Below, piece by piece: positions 1-8,597 of a stretch of DNA of 64,000 nucleotides (position 1 is its first letter; each line of letters begins with the position of its first letter). Under the pieces are notes generated by a model, which worked only from the letters and a program-made list of their open reading frames with translations, had not been told where the DNA came from and made no database searches. The DNA is from an uncultured Bacteroidales bacterium (GTDB lineage Bacteria; Bacteroidota; Bacteroidia; Bacteroidales; F082): the NCBI GenBank assembly GCA_947303395.1, contig CAMYYD010000007.1:62001-126000 (forward strand). The letters are read 5' to 3'. A program made the position numbers and the translations under genes.

Positions 1-719
1 GGTACAAAGTTTCTTCAGAAAACAACTATGATAAGCTTCACTTCTACATGGACGGTCTTGAGAAGGGCACATGGTCAGGCACAGTGGCGTGGACAGAGTT
101 TACACAGGCTGTGACAGCTGGTCAACACACTTTGAAGTGGGAATACACCAAGGATTCATCAGTGAGCTCAGGCGAAGACTGCGCATGGGTTGACGATATC
201 ATCTTCCCACCAACACATGTTTACACATTCATCGCTCCTGCAACAGACCTTGAGGCAACAGTTGACGGTGGCAATGTTAACCTCACATGGGCAGCATCAG
301 CAGACGCTGTGTCATATGTTGTGAAACGTGATCTTGAGGAAATTGGAACACCAACCGAGACAAGCTTTACAGACGTTGTAGAGGAAGGCGGATATTACAA
401 ATATTCAGTGTATGCAGTCGATGCAAACGGTTCGATGTCGGCCCCTGTTTCAACAGTTGTTTTGGTTGAATTCACTGGTGTTGAAGAAAATGAAGTTCGC
501 TTCGGAATCTATCCTAACCCGGCAGAAAACGAGTTGAACATCAATTCAAGTGCAGCAAGCTTTGAATATCAGATGATCAACAGCGTCGGTCAGGTGGTGA
601 TGAGCGGTGTCGCAAACGGCAACGTGAAACTCAATGTGAGCGAGTTGAAAAATGGCGTGTACTTCCTGAAAGTCGTCGCCAACGGCAACACAAGCGTTGA
701 GAAGGTCGTCATCAAGTAA
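1..719 (+). CDS. C-terminal part of a T9SS-secreted adhesin-like protein (5' end outside window)
   Basis: The reading frame is open to the left edge (first full codon at base 3), so the ATG at 48 is internal and the gene is partial. The visible part starts in a beta-rich stretch ending in DCAWVDDIIFP, which resembles the end of a cleaved-adhesin/MAM-type jelly-roll domain. A fibronectin-III-like domain follows (ATDLEATVDGGNVNLTW ... VYAVDANGS). The last ~75 residues are a type-A T9SS sorting domain (IYPNPAENELNI ... GVYFLKVVANG ... KVVIK). By family knowledge such proteins cross the outer membrane through the type IX system and are released or anchored at the surface. Any catalytic domain would lie upstream of the window. 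A strong terminator follows. Confidence 0.85.
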   Translation, partial: YKVSSENNYDKLHFYMDGLEKGTWSGTVAWTEFTQAVTAGQHTLKWEYTKDSSVSSGEDCAWVDDIIFPPTHVYTFIAPATDLEATVDGGNVNLTWAASADAVSYVVKRDLEEIGTPTETSFTDVVEEGGYYKYSVYAVDANGSMSAPVSTVVLVEFTGVEENEVRFGIYPNPAENELNINSSAASFEYQMINSVGQVVMSGVANGNVKLNVSELKNGVYFLKVVANGNTSVEKVVIK

Positions 720-740
720 GCGACTTTTTTGAAAAAAAGT

Positions 741-771
741 AAAGGACGTCTGTTGAAGGCGTCCTTTTTTT
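741..771 (+). terminator. Rho-independent terminator after the first T9SS gene
   Basis: AAAGGACG (741-748) pairs exactly with CGTCCTTT (760-767). One wobble and one further pair (T749-G759, C750-G758) leave a 7-nt loop, and a T-run continues to 771. Confidence 0.85.
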
Positions 772-774
772 ATT

Positions 775-782
775 TATATTTG
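775..782 (+). promoter_or_regulatory. Bacteroidota -7 promoter box for the C25 protease gene
   Basis: TATATTTG matches TAnnTTTG and lies 14 nt upstream of the ATG at 797, directly behind the preceding terminator. Confidence 0.6.
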
Positions 783-796
783 CAAAAAATTATACC

Positions 797-3628
797 ATGA
801 AAAAAATAATAATCTTAGCTATCGGTCTGATATGCATGCAGTTAGCAACTGCACAGGGATGGAATCAGCGATTGGTTTCATCGACAGAAAATGAGATCAA
901 AGTTGAAATCAATGTCGACGGTTTTGTTAAAAATGCCGTTGTTACACCTAATGGTGACGCTTTTGTCATTACAAACAATAAGATGATGCAGATGGCACAG
1001 GCAGGGGAGCCTAACGTGCCAAGTCTGGTAATTCCAGCAATTATTGGCGATAACGCTTTGATGAGTGTGGAAGTTACTGATGTTCAATATGTTGACTATG
1101 AAAATATTGAAGTCGCACCTTCGAAAGGCGATTTCCCGCGCAGCATCAATCCGGAGGATGTACCGTACACCTATGGCGTTATGTATCAGCAAGATGCATT
1201 CTATCCGAATGAGATTGCAAAACTCGACGAACCATATATTCATAGAGATGTGAGAGCTCAAAATATGATGGTCACACCTTATTCATATAATGCGGTGACA
1301 AAGACCCTCAGAGTTTACACACATTTTACGGTGAAGATGGAGAAAGTCGGCATCGATAACAGAAATGTTTTCGTAAATCGTGCAAAATCAAACAGTTTGG
1401 ACGCGGAGTTTAAGAAGATTTACGAGAGCCGTTACATCAACTACAATGAAGCGATGTCGAGATACACATCTATTGCTGATGACGGTGAACTGTTGATTAT
1501 CTGCCATGACGCTTTCATGACAGCGATGGAGCCATTTGTAGCTTGGAAGAAACAGATTGGACGTCCAACAACTATGGTTGGAACATCGGTGACTGGCAAT
1601 ACAGCGGCAGCGATTCAATCGTACATTGCAACATATTATGCTTCACATCCGAATTTGACGGATATTCTTCTTGTTGGTGATGTGGCTCAGATTCCTGGAG
1701 TTTATATTTCGGCCAATGGTGGTTGGAATAACGATTATTCAGGTTATGGCGATATGCAGTACGGACAACTTGCCGGTAATGACTATTACAATGAGGTTGT
1801 TGTCGGCCGTTTCTGCTGTGCAACAGAGGCTCAGGTGACAAATCATGTCAACAAAGTCTTGAATTACGAAAGAGATTTGGATGAGACAGCCACATGGCTT
1901 TCAGTTGGTCAAGGTGTGAGTAAAAATGAGGGAGCAGGCTCGGGACATTATGGCGAGGCAGATCATGAACATATCGACAACATAAGAACTGATTTGTTGG
2001 CTTACAACTATACCGAGGTACATCGTGATTATCAGAATGTTACTGGAGTTACTTCAAGCGCGGCTATCATCAGTCAGCACATCAATGCAGGTGTGAGTAT
2101 TATCAATTATTGCAACCACGGAAATGAAACATTGTGGGGTGTGTTTAGCTACAGCAACTCGAATGTCAACGCTTTGACTAACGATTACAAACTTCCATAC
2201 ATTATTTCTGTAGCATGTCTCAATGGAAAATACGATAGAAGCGGCGACTGTTTCGCAGAAGCTTGGATGCGCGCGACTAATAACAGTACAGGAAACCCTA
2301 CAGGAGCCATCGGCGGAATGTTTTCATACATTTCACAGCCATGGACACCACCGCAATACGGTCAGGATGAGATGGTTGACGTTCTTGTGGAGTCGTACAG
2401 CAACAATATCCGTCGCACCATGGGAGGTGTTTCGATCAACGGAAACATGAAGGTGCTGGATTTAGGGGCAAATCAGGTTGCAAATAAAGGCACTTATAAC
2501 ACATGGATTTTGTTTGGCGACCCTACTTTGACTTTGCGTAACGCAGTTCCAGCGGTGATGTCAGTTACATGCGGCAATGAAATGAGCACATCGGAGACCA
2601 GTTTCAATGTCAGCGCCACAAATGCCGAAGGAGCCAGAGCCACTCTGACATTAGATGGAGAAATCATGGGATCGGCAGTAATTACTAATGGAAACGCACA
2701 TATCAGCTTTGATGCGCCGGGAAGAACAGGGCAGGCTACACTGACAGTGTTCGGATATAACAAGAAAACTTTTGTGACTACAGTAAACATTACTGATGGT
2801 GGTAGTTTAACACCATTGTTGGTCATCGCTTTTGCTGAGCCTGAGACGATAGAACTTGGCGAGTCGGTTACATTGACAGCAAATGCATCGGGGGGAACCG
2901 GGAATTACACATACGAATGGTCGCCAGCCGCAACGATAGCAAATCCTTACGGACAGACGACGACAGCGATTCCAACCGAGGCTGGATTTATGGTGTATGA
3001 AGTCACGGTTAATGATGGTAACAGCTCAGCTTCGGCAGATGTAACTATTACGGTTAACGAGCCGCAGCCAATCACCTGCCCGATACCAAAGCATTTTGTC
3101 GGTCAGAGCTATTATGATGATGGCGAGTTTGGCGCACATATGGCCTGGGATAGAGCTGAATATGAATACCCACTCGACAGATTTGAGATTTACAGAAGCA
3201 CTGACGGCTATGAATATAAGATGGTTCAACGCATTGTCAACACACCTTCGATAAGTCACTATGAGTGCTATGATCAGGTTTCGGAACCGGGATTGTATTT
3301 CTATAGAATTAAAGCTTTCTATCAGAACGATTGCGAGTCGGATTATGTCCAGATTGAAGTGGAAATCTTAGATTACACGGGAGTTGGCGAGAATTTTGCA
3401 GACAATGCCATGCTTTATCCTAATCCGACATCAGGAATCGTGAATATCAAAGCCGAGTCGATGCAGCAAGTTACAGTTGTCAATATGATTGGTCAGGTTG
3501 TTATGACACAAAATGTTGATAATGATGAGCTTACGATGGATTTTAGTGCATTCGAGAATGGAATGTATTTAGTCAGCATCAAGACTGAAAACGGCAATGT
3601 TGTTAAGATTTTGAATGTTATAAGATAA
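797..3628 (+). CDS. Gingipain-like C25 family cysteine protease with T9SS sorting domain
   Basis: 943 residues. A signal peptide (about 1-19, ending ATAQ) is followed by a propeptide-like region (about 20-200) and a C25 peptidase domain (about 230-580). The catalytic pair is visible: His441 in NYCNHGNETLWG and Cys474 in VACLNG. The 33-residue spacing and the motif context match what I recall for Arg-gingipain (NYTGHG ... CVNG). After the protease come an Ig-like domain (about 590-670), a PKD/SprB-like domain (about 670-755), a fibronectin-III-like domain (about 760-860) and a type-A T9SS tail (LYPNPTSGIVNI ... GMYLVSIKTENG). It is predicted to be an exported, surface or secreted endopeptidase. 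The specificity pocket cannot be assigned from sequence reading, so Arg or Lys specificity is open. The gene overlaps the next one by one base (TAATG), suggesting translational coupling. Confidence 0.9.
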   Translation: MKKIIILAIGLICMQLATAQGWNQRLVSSTENEIKVEINVDGFVKNAVVTPNGDAFVITNNKMMQMAQAGEPNVPSLVIPAIIGDNALMSVEVTDVQYVDYENIEVAPSKGDFPRSINPEDVPYTYGVMYQQDAFYPNEIAKLDEPYIHRDVRAQNMMVTPYSYNAVTKTLRVYTHFTVKMEKVGIDNRNVFVNRAKSNSLDAEFKKIYESRYINYNEAMSRYTSIADDGELLIICHDAFMTAMEPFVAWKKQIGRPTTMVGTSVTGNTAAAIQSYIATYYASHPNLTDILLVGDVAQIPGVYISANGGWNNDYSGYGDMQYGQLAGNDYYNEVVVGRFCCATEAQVTNHVNKVLNYERDLDETATWLSVGQGVSKNEGAGSGHYGEADHEHIDNIRTDLLAYNYTEVHRDYQNVTGVTSSAAIISQHINAGVSIINYCNHGNETLWGVFSYSNSNVNALTNDYKLPYIISVACLNGKYDRSGDCFAEAWMRATNNSTGNPTGAIGGMFSYISQPWTPPQYGQDEMVDVLVESYSNNIRRTMGGVSINGNMKVLDLGANQVANKGTYNTWILFGDPTLTLRNAVPAVMSVTCGNEMSTSETSFNVSATNAEGARATLTLDGEIMGSAVITNGNAHISFDAPGRTGQATLTVFGYNKKTFVTTVNITDGGSLTPLLVIAFAEPETIELGESVTLTANASGGTGNYTYEWSPAATIANPYGQTTTAIPTEAGFMVYEVTVNDGNSSASADVTITVNEPQPITCPIPKHFVGQSYYDDGEFGAHMAWDRAEYEYPLDRFEIYRSTDGYEYKMVQRIVNTPSISHYECYDQVSEPGLYFYRIKAFYQNDCESDYVQIEVEILDYTGVGENFADNAMLYPNPTSGIVNIKAESMQQVTVVNMIGQVVMTQNVDNDELTMDFSAFENGMYLVSIKTENGNVVKILNVIR

Positions 3629-5031
3629 TGAAAATCAAGTTTATAGGCGCGGCGCGTGAAGTTACGGGAAGTAAGCATCTCATCGTCACTGAAAAAGGCA
3701 AGAAGCTGTTGCTTGACTGCGGAATGTTTCAAGGTAAGGGTTTGGAGACTGATGCCATGAACCGTAACGTTATGGTGGAGCCTTCGGAGATTGACTGCAT
3801 CATTTTGACGCATGCACACATCGACCATTCGGGACTGATACCTTATTTTTATAAGAAAGGATTCCGTGGTTCGGTGATATGCACTCCTGCGACGCGAGAG
3901 CTCTGTTCCATCATGCTTCCTGACAGTGGTTTCATACAAGAAAATGATACCCATTGGTTTAACAAAAAACGCGCACGTCAGGGGTTGAAACGAGTCGAGC
4001 CTATATACACTGAGAAAGACGCCCGTGAGTGTATGGAGCTGTTCATCACCACGGAGGTGAACAGAAGATTTTACATTGACAACAACATAAGTGTTAAGTT
4101 TTACAACACTGGTCACATGCTCGGAAGTGCTTGTGCCACAATAAGAATCGATGAAAACGGACACATCACGCAGATTGGATATACCGGCGACATCGGCCGT
4201 TACAACAGCTATTTGCTGAAGGCACCGAACGCATTCCCGCAATGCGATTATCTGATTACTGAGAGTACTTATGGCGACAGGTTGCACAAGGAAAAACAAG
4301 GCGCTGAGGACGAACTTTTGCAGATCATTCAACACACCTGCGTGGAGAAGAGAGGCAAACTCATAATTCCGTCGTTTGCTATCGGCAGGACACAGGAGAT
4401 TGTTTATATTTTGAACAATTTCTACAACGATGGCAAGTTGCCTCGCATCCCGGTTTATGTCGACAGTCCGCTAGCAGTCAGTGCCACTTCAATTTTCAGA
4501 ATGCACCTTGAAGACTTCAACAATAATGTGGCTGAGGTGTTGCGGTATGATGACGACCCGTTTGGTTTTGAAAGTTTGCATTACATAAGAAATGTGGAGC
4601 AGTCGAAAGCTTTGAACGAGATGAAGGATCCGTGCATCATTATCTCGTCATCGGGCATGATGGAGGCCGGACGCGTGAAACACCATCTGGCCAACAATAT
4701 CGACAACCCGAAGAACTCGGTGCTTTCGGTAGGATACTGCGCTCCGACGACACTTGGAGCGAGACTCGTGGCAGGAGAAAAAGATATCTCCATTTTCGGC
4801 ATGCCGCATCACGTTAACGCTGATGTTTATAGCATCGACGCATTCAGTGGGCACGGCGACTATAGCGAGATGGCTGAATATCTGAAATGTCAGAATCCTG
4901 AGAAGCTGAAGAAGGTTTTTATCGTGCATGGCGAGAAACAAGTGCAGGAAACATACGCGAAATACCTCAAGAAAAACAACGGGTTTGACAATATAGTGAT
5001 TCCAGAACCTGGGGAAACATTCAAGATTTAA
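3628..5031 (+). CDS. Beta-CASP metallo-beta-lactamase-fold RNA hydrolase (CPSF/YSH1-like family)
   Basis: 467 residues with no signal peptide, so cytoplasmic. The metallo-beta-lactamase zinc motif HAHIDH is at residues 62-67, a further zinc-ligand His in NTGHMLGS and an Asp in GYTGDIG. The beta-CASP insertion is recognisable from ESTYGDR, PSFAIGRTQEI, VDSPLA and SSSGMMEAGR, and the C-terminal part has FSGHGDY and a VHGE motif. Family members are RNA endo- or exonucleases acting in RNA maturation or decay; the exact substrate here is unknown. The start codon overlaps the stop of the C25 protease gene (TAATG), an odd partner for an RNA enzyme. A 28-nt palindrome with a T-run starts two bases after the stop and probably ends the transcript. 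Confidence 0.88.
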   Translation: MKIKFIGAAREVTGSKHLIVTEKGKKLLLDCGMFQGKGLETDAMNRNVMVEPSEIDCIILTHAHIDHSGLIPYFYKKGFRGSVICTPATRELCSIMLPDSGFIQENDTHWFNKKRARQGLKRVEPIYTEKDARECMELFITTEVNRRFYIDNNISVKFYNTGHMLGSACATIRIDENGHITQIGYTGDIGRYNSYLLKAPNAFPQCDYLITESTYGDRLHKEKQGAEDELLQIIQHTCVEKRGKLIIPSFAIGRTQEIVYILNNFYNDGKLPRIPVYVDSPLAVSATSIFRMHLEDFNNNVAEVLRYDDDPFGFESLHYIRNVEQSKALNEMKDPCIIISSSGMMEAGRVKHHLANNIDNPKNSVLSVGYCAPTTLGARLVAGEKDISIFGMPHHVNADVYSIDAFSGHGDYSEMAEYLKCQNPEKLKKVFIVHGEKQVQETYAKYLKKNNGFDNIVIPEPGETFKI

Positions 5032-5033
5032 TG

Positions 5034-5068
5034 GTAGGGGCGAATAATGATTCGCCCTTACATTTTTT
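5034..5068 (+). terminator. 28-nt palindrome (family P28) serving as terminator
   Basis: Arms GTAGGGGCGAAT (5034-5045) and ATTCGCCCTTAC (5050-5061) pair over 12 bp with one G-T wobble around the loop AATG. TTTTTT begins at 5063. The same palindrome, differing only in the loop and one arm base, follows valS at 57685-57712. Confidence 0.75.
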
Positions 5069-5092
5069 ATCATGTGATATTAAGATTTTTTG

Positions 5093-5100
5093 TAATTTTG
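5093..5100 (+). promoter_or_regulatory. -7 promoter box of the RNase P RNA gene
   Basis: TAATTTTG fits TAnnTTTG and sits just upstream of the predicted 5' end of the RNA (about 5104). Confidence 0.6.
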
Positions 5101-5103
5101 CAG

Positions 5104-5465
5104 CCCGAAAGGCGATTGTCGCGGGCGGAACATTTGTTCCGCGTGAGGAAAGTCGGGACAGCGCAGAGCACCATACTTCTTAACGGGAAGGCGTTGGAGA
5201 CAACGACAGCAAGTGCCACAGAAAATTACCGCCCTGAGTTTGTCGAAGGGTAAGGGTGAAAACGCGAGGTAAGAGCTCACGCCAAGGCATGGTGACATGT
5301 TTTGGAGGTAAACCTTATGGGCTGCAAAACCAAATATACCGGCGGTTGAAGGTTGCTCGCCTGATGCCGGGAGGGTAGGTTGCTAAAGCCATCTGGTGAC
5401 GGCTGGCTTAGAGAAATGACAATCACTCAGCAATGAGTACAGAATCCCGCTTATGCCTTTCTTTT
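5104..5465 (+). ncRNA. rnpB: RNase P RNA (bacterial type A)
   Basis: This is the catalytic RNA of RNase P, which trims the 5' ends of tRNA precursors. Conserved blocks occur in order: GAGGAAAGTC near 5144, AGCACC, GTGCCACAGAAAATTACCGCC (read as GTGCCACAGAAAA and TTACCGCC), TAAGGGTGAAAA near 5251, GAGGTAAGAGCTCAC, GGTAAACC, GCAAAACCAAATA, GGGAGGGTAGGTTGCT, GGCTTAGAGAAATGAC and CAGAATCCCGCTTAT. Helix P1 can be drawn between GAAAGGC (5107-5113) and GCCTTTC (5455-5461), fixing the ends to within a few bases. The loop where helix P12 normally stands is a short CCCTGAG...CGAAGGG palindrome (separate entry). A -7 box lies just upstream and a strong terminator just downstream, so it is an independent transcript. 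Confidence 0.93.
5232..5250 (+). repeat. REP-like palindrome forming the presumptive P12 helix of RNase P RNA
   Basis: CCCTGAGTTTGTCGAAGGG. It lies between the conserved ACCGC block and the TAAGGGTGAAAA block, exactly where the E. coli RNA carries the variable P12 stem. The sequence resembles a dispersed REP-type palindrome I recognise from many bacterial genomes (CCCTGAG..TTGTCGAAGGG). Its copy number in this genome cannot be judged from one window. Confidence 0.55.
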
Positions 5466-5502
5466 GCCTTTGGGTTTTTCGAAATCCAAAGGCAAAATTT
5501 TT
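5462..5502 (+). terminator. Terminator of rnpB
   Basis: TTTTGCCTTTGG (5462-5473) pairs perfectly over 12 bp with CCAAAGGCAAAA (5486-5497), with a T-run from 5498. It overlaps the 3' edge of helix P1. Confidence 0.85.
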
Positions 5503-5528
5503 ATAATATTTCTATGATAATCTCGTTT

Positions 5529-5536
5529 TATTTTTG
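5529..5536 (+). promoter_or_regulatory. -7 promoter box for the TPR/beta-barrel operon
   Basis: TATTTTTG lies 25 nt before the ATG at 5562. It helps fix that start, because longer in-frame starts (for example 5433) fall inside rnpB or its terminator. Confidence 0.55.
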
Positions 5537-5561
5537 TAAATTCGCAAAAAATTTGTTTTTT

Positions 5562-8500
5562 ATGTCGAGCAGTAGAAAAATATTCGTTTTAATAATATTA
5601 TTTTTTGTCGTAACATTCTCATTATCAGCGCAAAAGCGAACCGATGACTACGAACCCACATCAGTGTTCAGTGAAGCTAAAACGCTTTTCGATAATCAAA
5701 ATTACGCTTCTGCCGCGGAACTTTTCCACAAGTATCTTGAGATGGCGGGAGGCAGCGACAATCAAAAGGCAGTGGAAGCCAAATTTTATGAGGCCGCATG
5801 CTCGTCGTACATGGGCGCTGGAGAGCAGCAACTCATGCTTTTCTCGAAGGAAAACCCGACGAGTACATTAGCTGCGAGAGCCGATTTCCTTTATGCGAAT
5901 ATGCTCTTCAAAAACAAGAAATATCGCGATGCGATGAAGAAATATGAGACTGTCGACGAAGAAAGTCTGACGGAAGCCGAGAAGGCCGAGTTCTATTTCA
6001 AGAAAGGCCTGGCATATTATCAGACCAACGATATAAATAAAGCTGCCGACTGTTTTTACAAAACGGTTTATTTGGAGAGTCCGTATAAAGACGATGCCCG
6101 TTACTATTACGCTCATATTCAATATGTTAACAAGAATTATGACGATGCGAGATACCATTTCCAGAAGATTGAGCATTCGCCGAAATACAGAGACATCGTC
6201 CCGCTTTATATCATGCATATCGACTATGTGGATGGCAAATACACAGCAGTGACTGGCGATGCCGACAAAATCTTGGCAAAAGCCAAAGGTCAGACGAAAG
6301 TCGATGCTGCGCTGATAATTGCGGAGTCGTGGTATCAGCAGCACGATTATGAAAAGGCGATGAACTATTATGATATCGCTCAGAAGAACGCCCGTAAACC
6401 ATTCGATAGGGAAGTGGAGTTCAGAATTGGATTCTGCATGATGAAAAAAGCCGATTTTGAAGGCGCTATCAGTCATTTCCAAAACTCTACGAAGAAGATA
6501 AACAATGATGCTTTGGCACAATGCGCTTCATATTATCTCGCTCAGTGCTACATCAAGACAAACCAGGATAAATTCGCGAGAAACGCTTATCTTGCAGCTT
6601 ATAAATGCGATTTTGACCATGAGATGAGCGAAGACGCCTTGTTTAACTATGCGAAGCTCAGTTTTATCAGCGGAGTCGATCCGTTTAACGAAGCGGTGAC
6701 TCAGCTGGAAGATTTTATCGCCAAAAATCCTTATTCGGAACGCAAGGAAGAGGCACAGGCGATAATAATTCATCTCTACCTTAATTCGAAAGATTACGCT
6801 AAGGCTATCAGCACTTTGGAGAAATATCCTACGCTGAACCCGGAGATGCAGAGAATTTATGCCAAGCTGACCTACAATATTGGCATTGAAGATTATAACA
6901 AATCTGATTATGATGGAGCTATCACATATCTGAAAAAGGCTGTCAACAACAAAAACATCGACTCGAAGTTGAAATCGGAGGCCAGTTATTGGCTCGCCGA
7001 CAGCTATTATCAGAAAAAAGACTATACCAACGCTGAGAATAACTATTCCGCATTTTTGAAATCGGGAGGCTCTGGACAGTCGGATTTGGTGCCGATGGCG
7101 TATTATAATCTTGGATATATCTCGTATACAAAAGGAAATTTCCCGGCTGCAATCAAGAATTTCAGTTATTATTTCAACATGACGAGAGGCGACAACCAGT
7201 TTGAGGCGGATGCCTGGATGCGCATCGGTGACTGCTATTTCATGGAACGCAGCTACCAGAAAGCGATAACAGCCTACAGCAATGCGATAAAACTCGACAA
7301 ACGCAGCGCCGACTACGCACTCTTCCAACAGGGAATGGGACAAGGCGCGCTTGGCAACATGAACGCTAAAGTCGAGAGTATGAACGAGTTGACGCAGAAA
7401 TACAAAAACTCGTCGTTCTACGACAGGGCGCTGTACGAAACCGGAATGGCGCATCTGAGCACCAACGACGAACGTTCGGCGATAGCGGCATTCGGCAGGC
7501 TGGTGCAGGAACGTCCTAGATCATCATATGCTCGTGTCGGACAGATGAAAATTGGAATGCTGTATTACAACAACAACCAATATGATCAAGCTTTGACGAA
7601 TCTGAAGAAAGTGATTGACGATTATCCGAATACCGATGAGTCGCGCGAAGCCTTGAATATCATGAGAAACATTTACATGGAAGAAAACAGAACCGGCGAT
7701 TTCTATAAATACACCGAGGAAAAAGGCATAGAGACAAGCGTCTCGGAGCAAGATTCAGTGTCGTTTGCCACAGCCGAGAATTTTTTCCAGCAAGGACAAT
7801 ATGAAAATGCTTTGAGAGCCGTTGATCAGTATATCAGACAGTTTCCGAAAGGAGCTTATCTGTTGAAAATCAATTATTACGGACAGACGGCTATGGAAAA
7901 ACTCGGTCGCAATGGCGAGACTAAGCCATATTTGGAGTACATTATCTCGCAGCCAGACAACGATTATACCGACAATGCTTTGTTGAAGCTTGGAAGCATG
8001 ACCAAGACAGAAGGTGATTTTGAAAAAGCAAAAGGATACTATGACAGACTTTTGAATATCACTGAAAATCAGAAAGTTAAGGCGCAAGCTATGGAAGGTG
8101 TGATGGAATGCTGCTACAAGCTTGAAGACTACGACGGAGCTATTGAAAAAGGCAATGAGTTGGCTGGGATGCAAGATTTGGCACAAAACAAGAAGAATTT
8201 TGTGAATTATATCGTCGGAATGTCGCTGTACAAGAAGAACGAGTACAACAACGCTGTGGCGAAACTCGAGGCCTGCTCGAAGAAAGACAGAACCGAGATG
8301 GGTGCTGAGGCCGCATATTACGTGGTTTTGGGCAATTACAAGCTCGGAAACCTCAGTCAGACCGAGGAAAAGGTGTTTTACATCTCCGATAACTTCAGCG
8401 CATTCAGCTATTACGTCGCGATGTCGTTTGTGACGCTGAGCGACGTTTATGTGGCGAAAGGCAATATTTTCCAGGCGAAAGAGACGCTGAAGAGCATCAT

Positions 8501-8597
8501 CGACAACTATCCGGGAGGAGAACCGAAGACACTCGCCGAGCAGAAGCTTGCAGCTATCGAAAAAGAAGAATCAAATAATGAGGAGGACGCAGAATGA
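5562..8597 (+). CDS. Large exported tetratricopeptide-repeat protein
   Basis: 1011 residues from the ATG at 5562, chosen because it follows the promoter box and opens with a clear signal peptide (SSSRKIFVLII...LSAQ, cleavage after about residue 24). Nearly all the mature protein is helical TPR-like repeats, recognisable by pairs such as YASAAELFHKYLE, YRDAMKKYETV, YEKAMNYYDIAQ, YDGAITYLKKAV, YQKAITAYSNAI and YDQALTNLKKVIDDYPN. No enzyme motif is visible. TPR arrays are protein-binding scaffolds; export and coupling (ATGA overlap, 8594-8597) to an outer-membrane barrel gene suggest a periplasmic partner of that barrel. This is inference: BamD-like lipoproteins are an analogy, but there is no lipobox cysteine. 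Confidence 0.8.
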   Translation: MSSSRKIFVLIILFFVVTFSLSAQKRTDDYEPTSVFSEAKTLFDNQNYASAAELFHKYLEMAGGSDNQKAVEAKFYEAACSSYMGAGEQQLMLFSKENPTSTLAARADFLYANMLFKNKKYRDAMKKYETVDEESLTEAEKAEFYFKKGLAYYQTNDINKAADCFYKTVYLESPYKDDARYYYAHIQYVNKNYDDARYHFQKIEHSPKYRDIVPLYIMHIDYVDGKYTAVTGDADKILAKAKGQTKVDAALIIAESWYQQHDYEKAMNYYDIAQKNARKPFDREVEFRIGFCMMKKADFEGAISHFQNSTKKINNDALAQCASYYLAQCYIKTNQDKFARNAYLAAYKCDFDHEMSEDALFNYAKLSFISGVDPFNEAVTQLEDFIAKNPYSERKEEAQAIIIHLYLNSKDYAKAISTLEKYPTLNPEMQRIYAKLTYNIGIEDYNKSDYDGAITYLKKAVNNKNIDSKLKSEASYWLADSYYQKKDYTNAENNYSAFLKSGGSGQSDLVPMAYYNLGYISYTKGNFPAAIKNFSYYFNMTRGDNQFEADAWMRIGDCYFMERSYQKAITAYSNAIKLDKRSADYALFQQGMGQGALGNMNAKVESMNELTQKYKNSSFYDRALYETGMAHLSTNDERSAIAAFGRLVQERPRSSYARVGQMKIGMLYYNNNQYDQALTNLKKVIDDYPNTDESREALNIMRNIYMEENRTGDFYKYTEEKGIETSVSEQDSVSFATAENFFQQGQYENALRAVDQYIRQFPKGAYLLKINYYGQTAMEKLGRNGETKPYLEYIISQPDNDYTDNALLKLGSMTKTEGDFEKAKGYYDRLLNITENQKVKAQAMEGVMECCYKLEDYDGAIEKGNELAGMQDLAQNKKNFVNYIVGMSLYKKNEYNNAVAKLEACSKKDRTEMGAEAAYYVVLGNYKLGNLSQTEEKVFYISDNFSAFSYYVAMSFVTLSDVYVAKGNIFQAKETLKSIIDNYPGGEPKTLAEQKLAAIEKEESNNEEDAE

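Noticed and set aside
5047-5298. Open frames on both strands over 5047-5298
   Set aside because: They lie on the rnpB gene and its flanking palindrome; conserved RNA blocks explain the sequence.
5433-5561. N-terminal extension of the TPR protein from an ATG at 5433
   Set aside because: The extension covers the 3' end of rnpB and its terminator; a promoter box at 5529 and a signal peptide at 5562 mark the real start.
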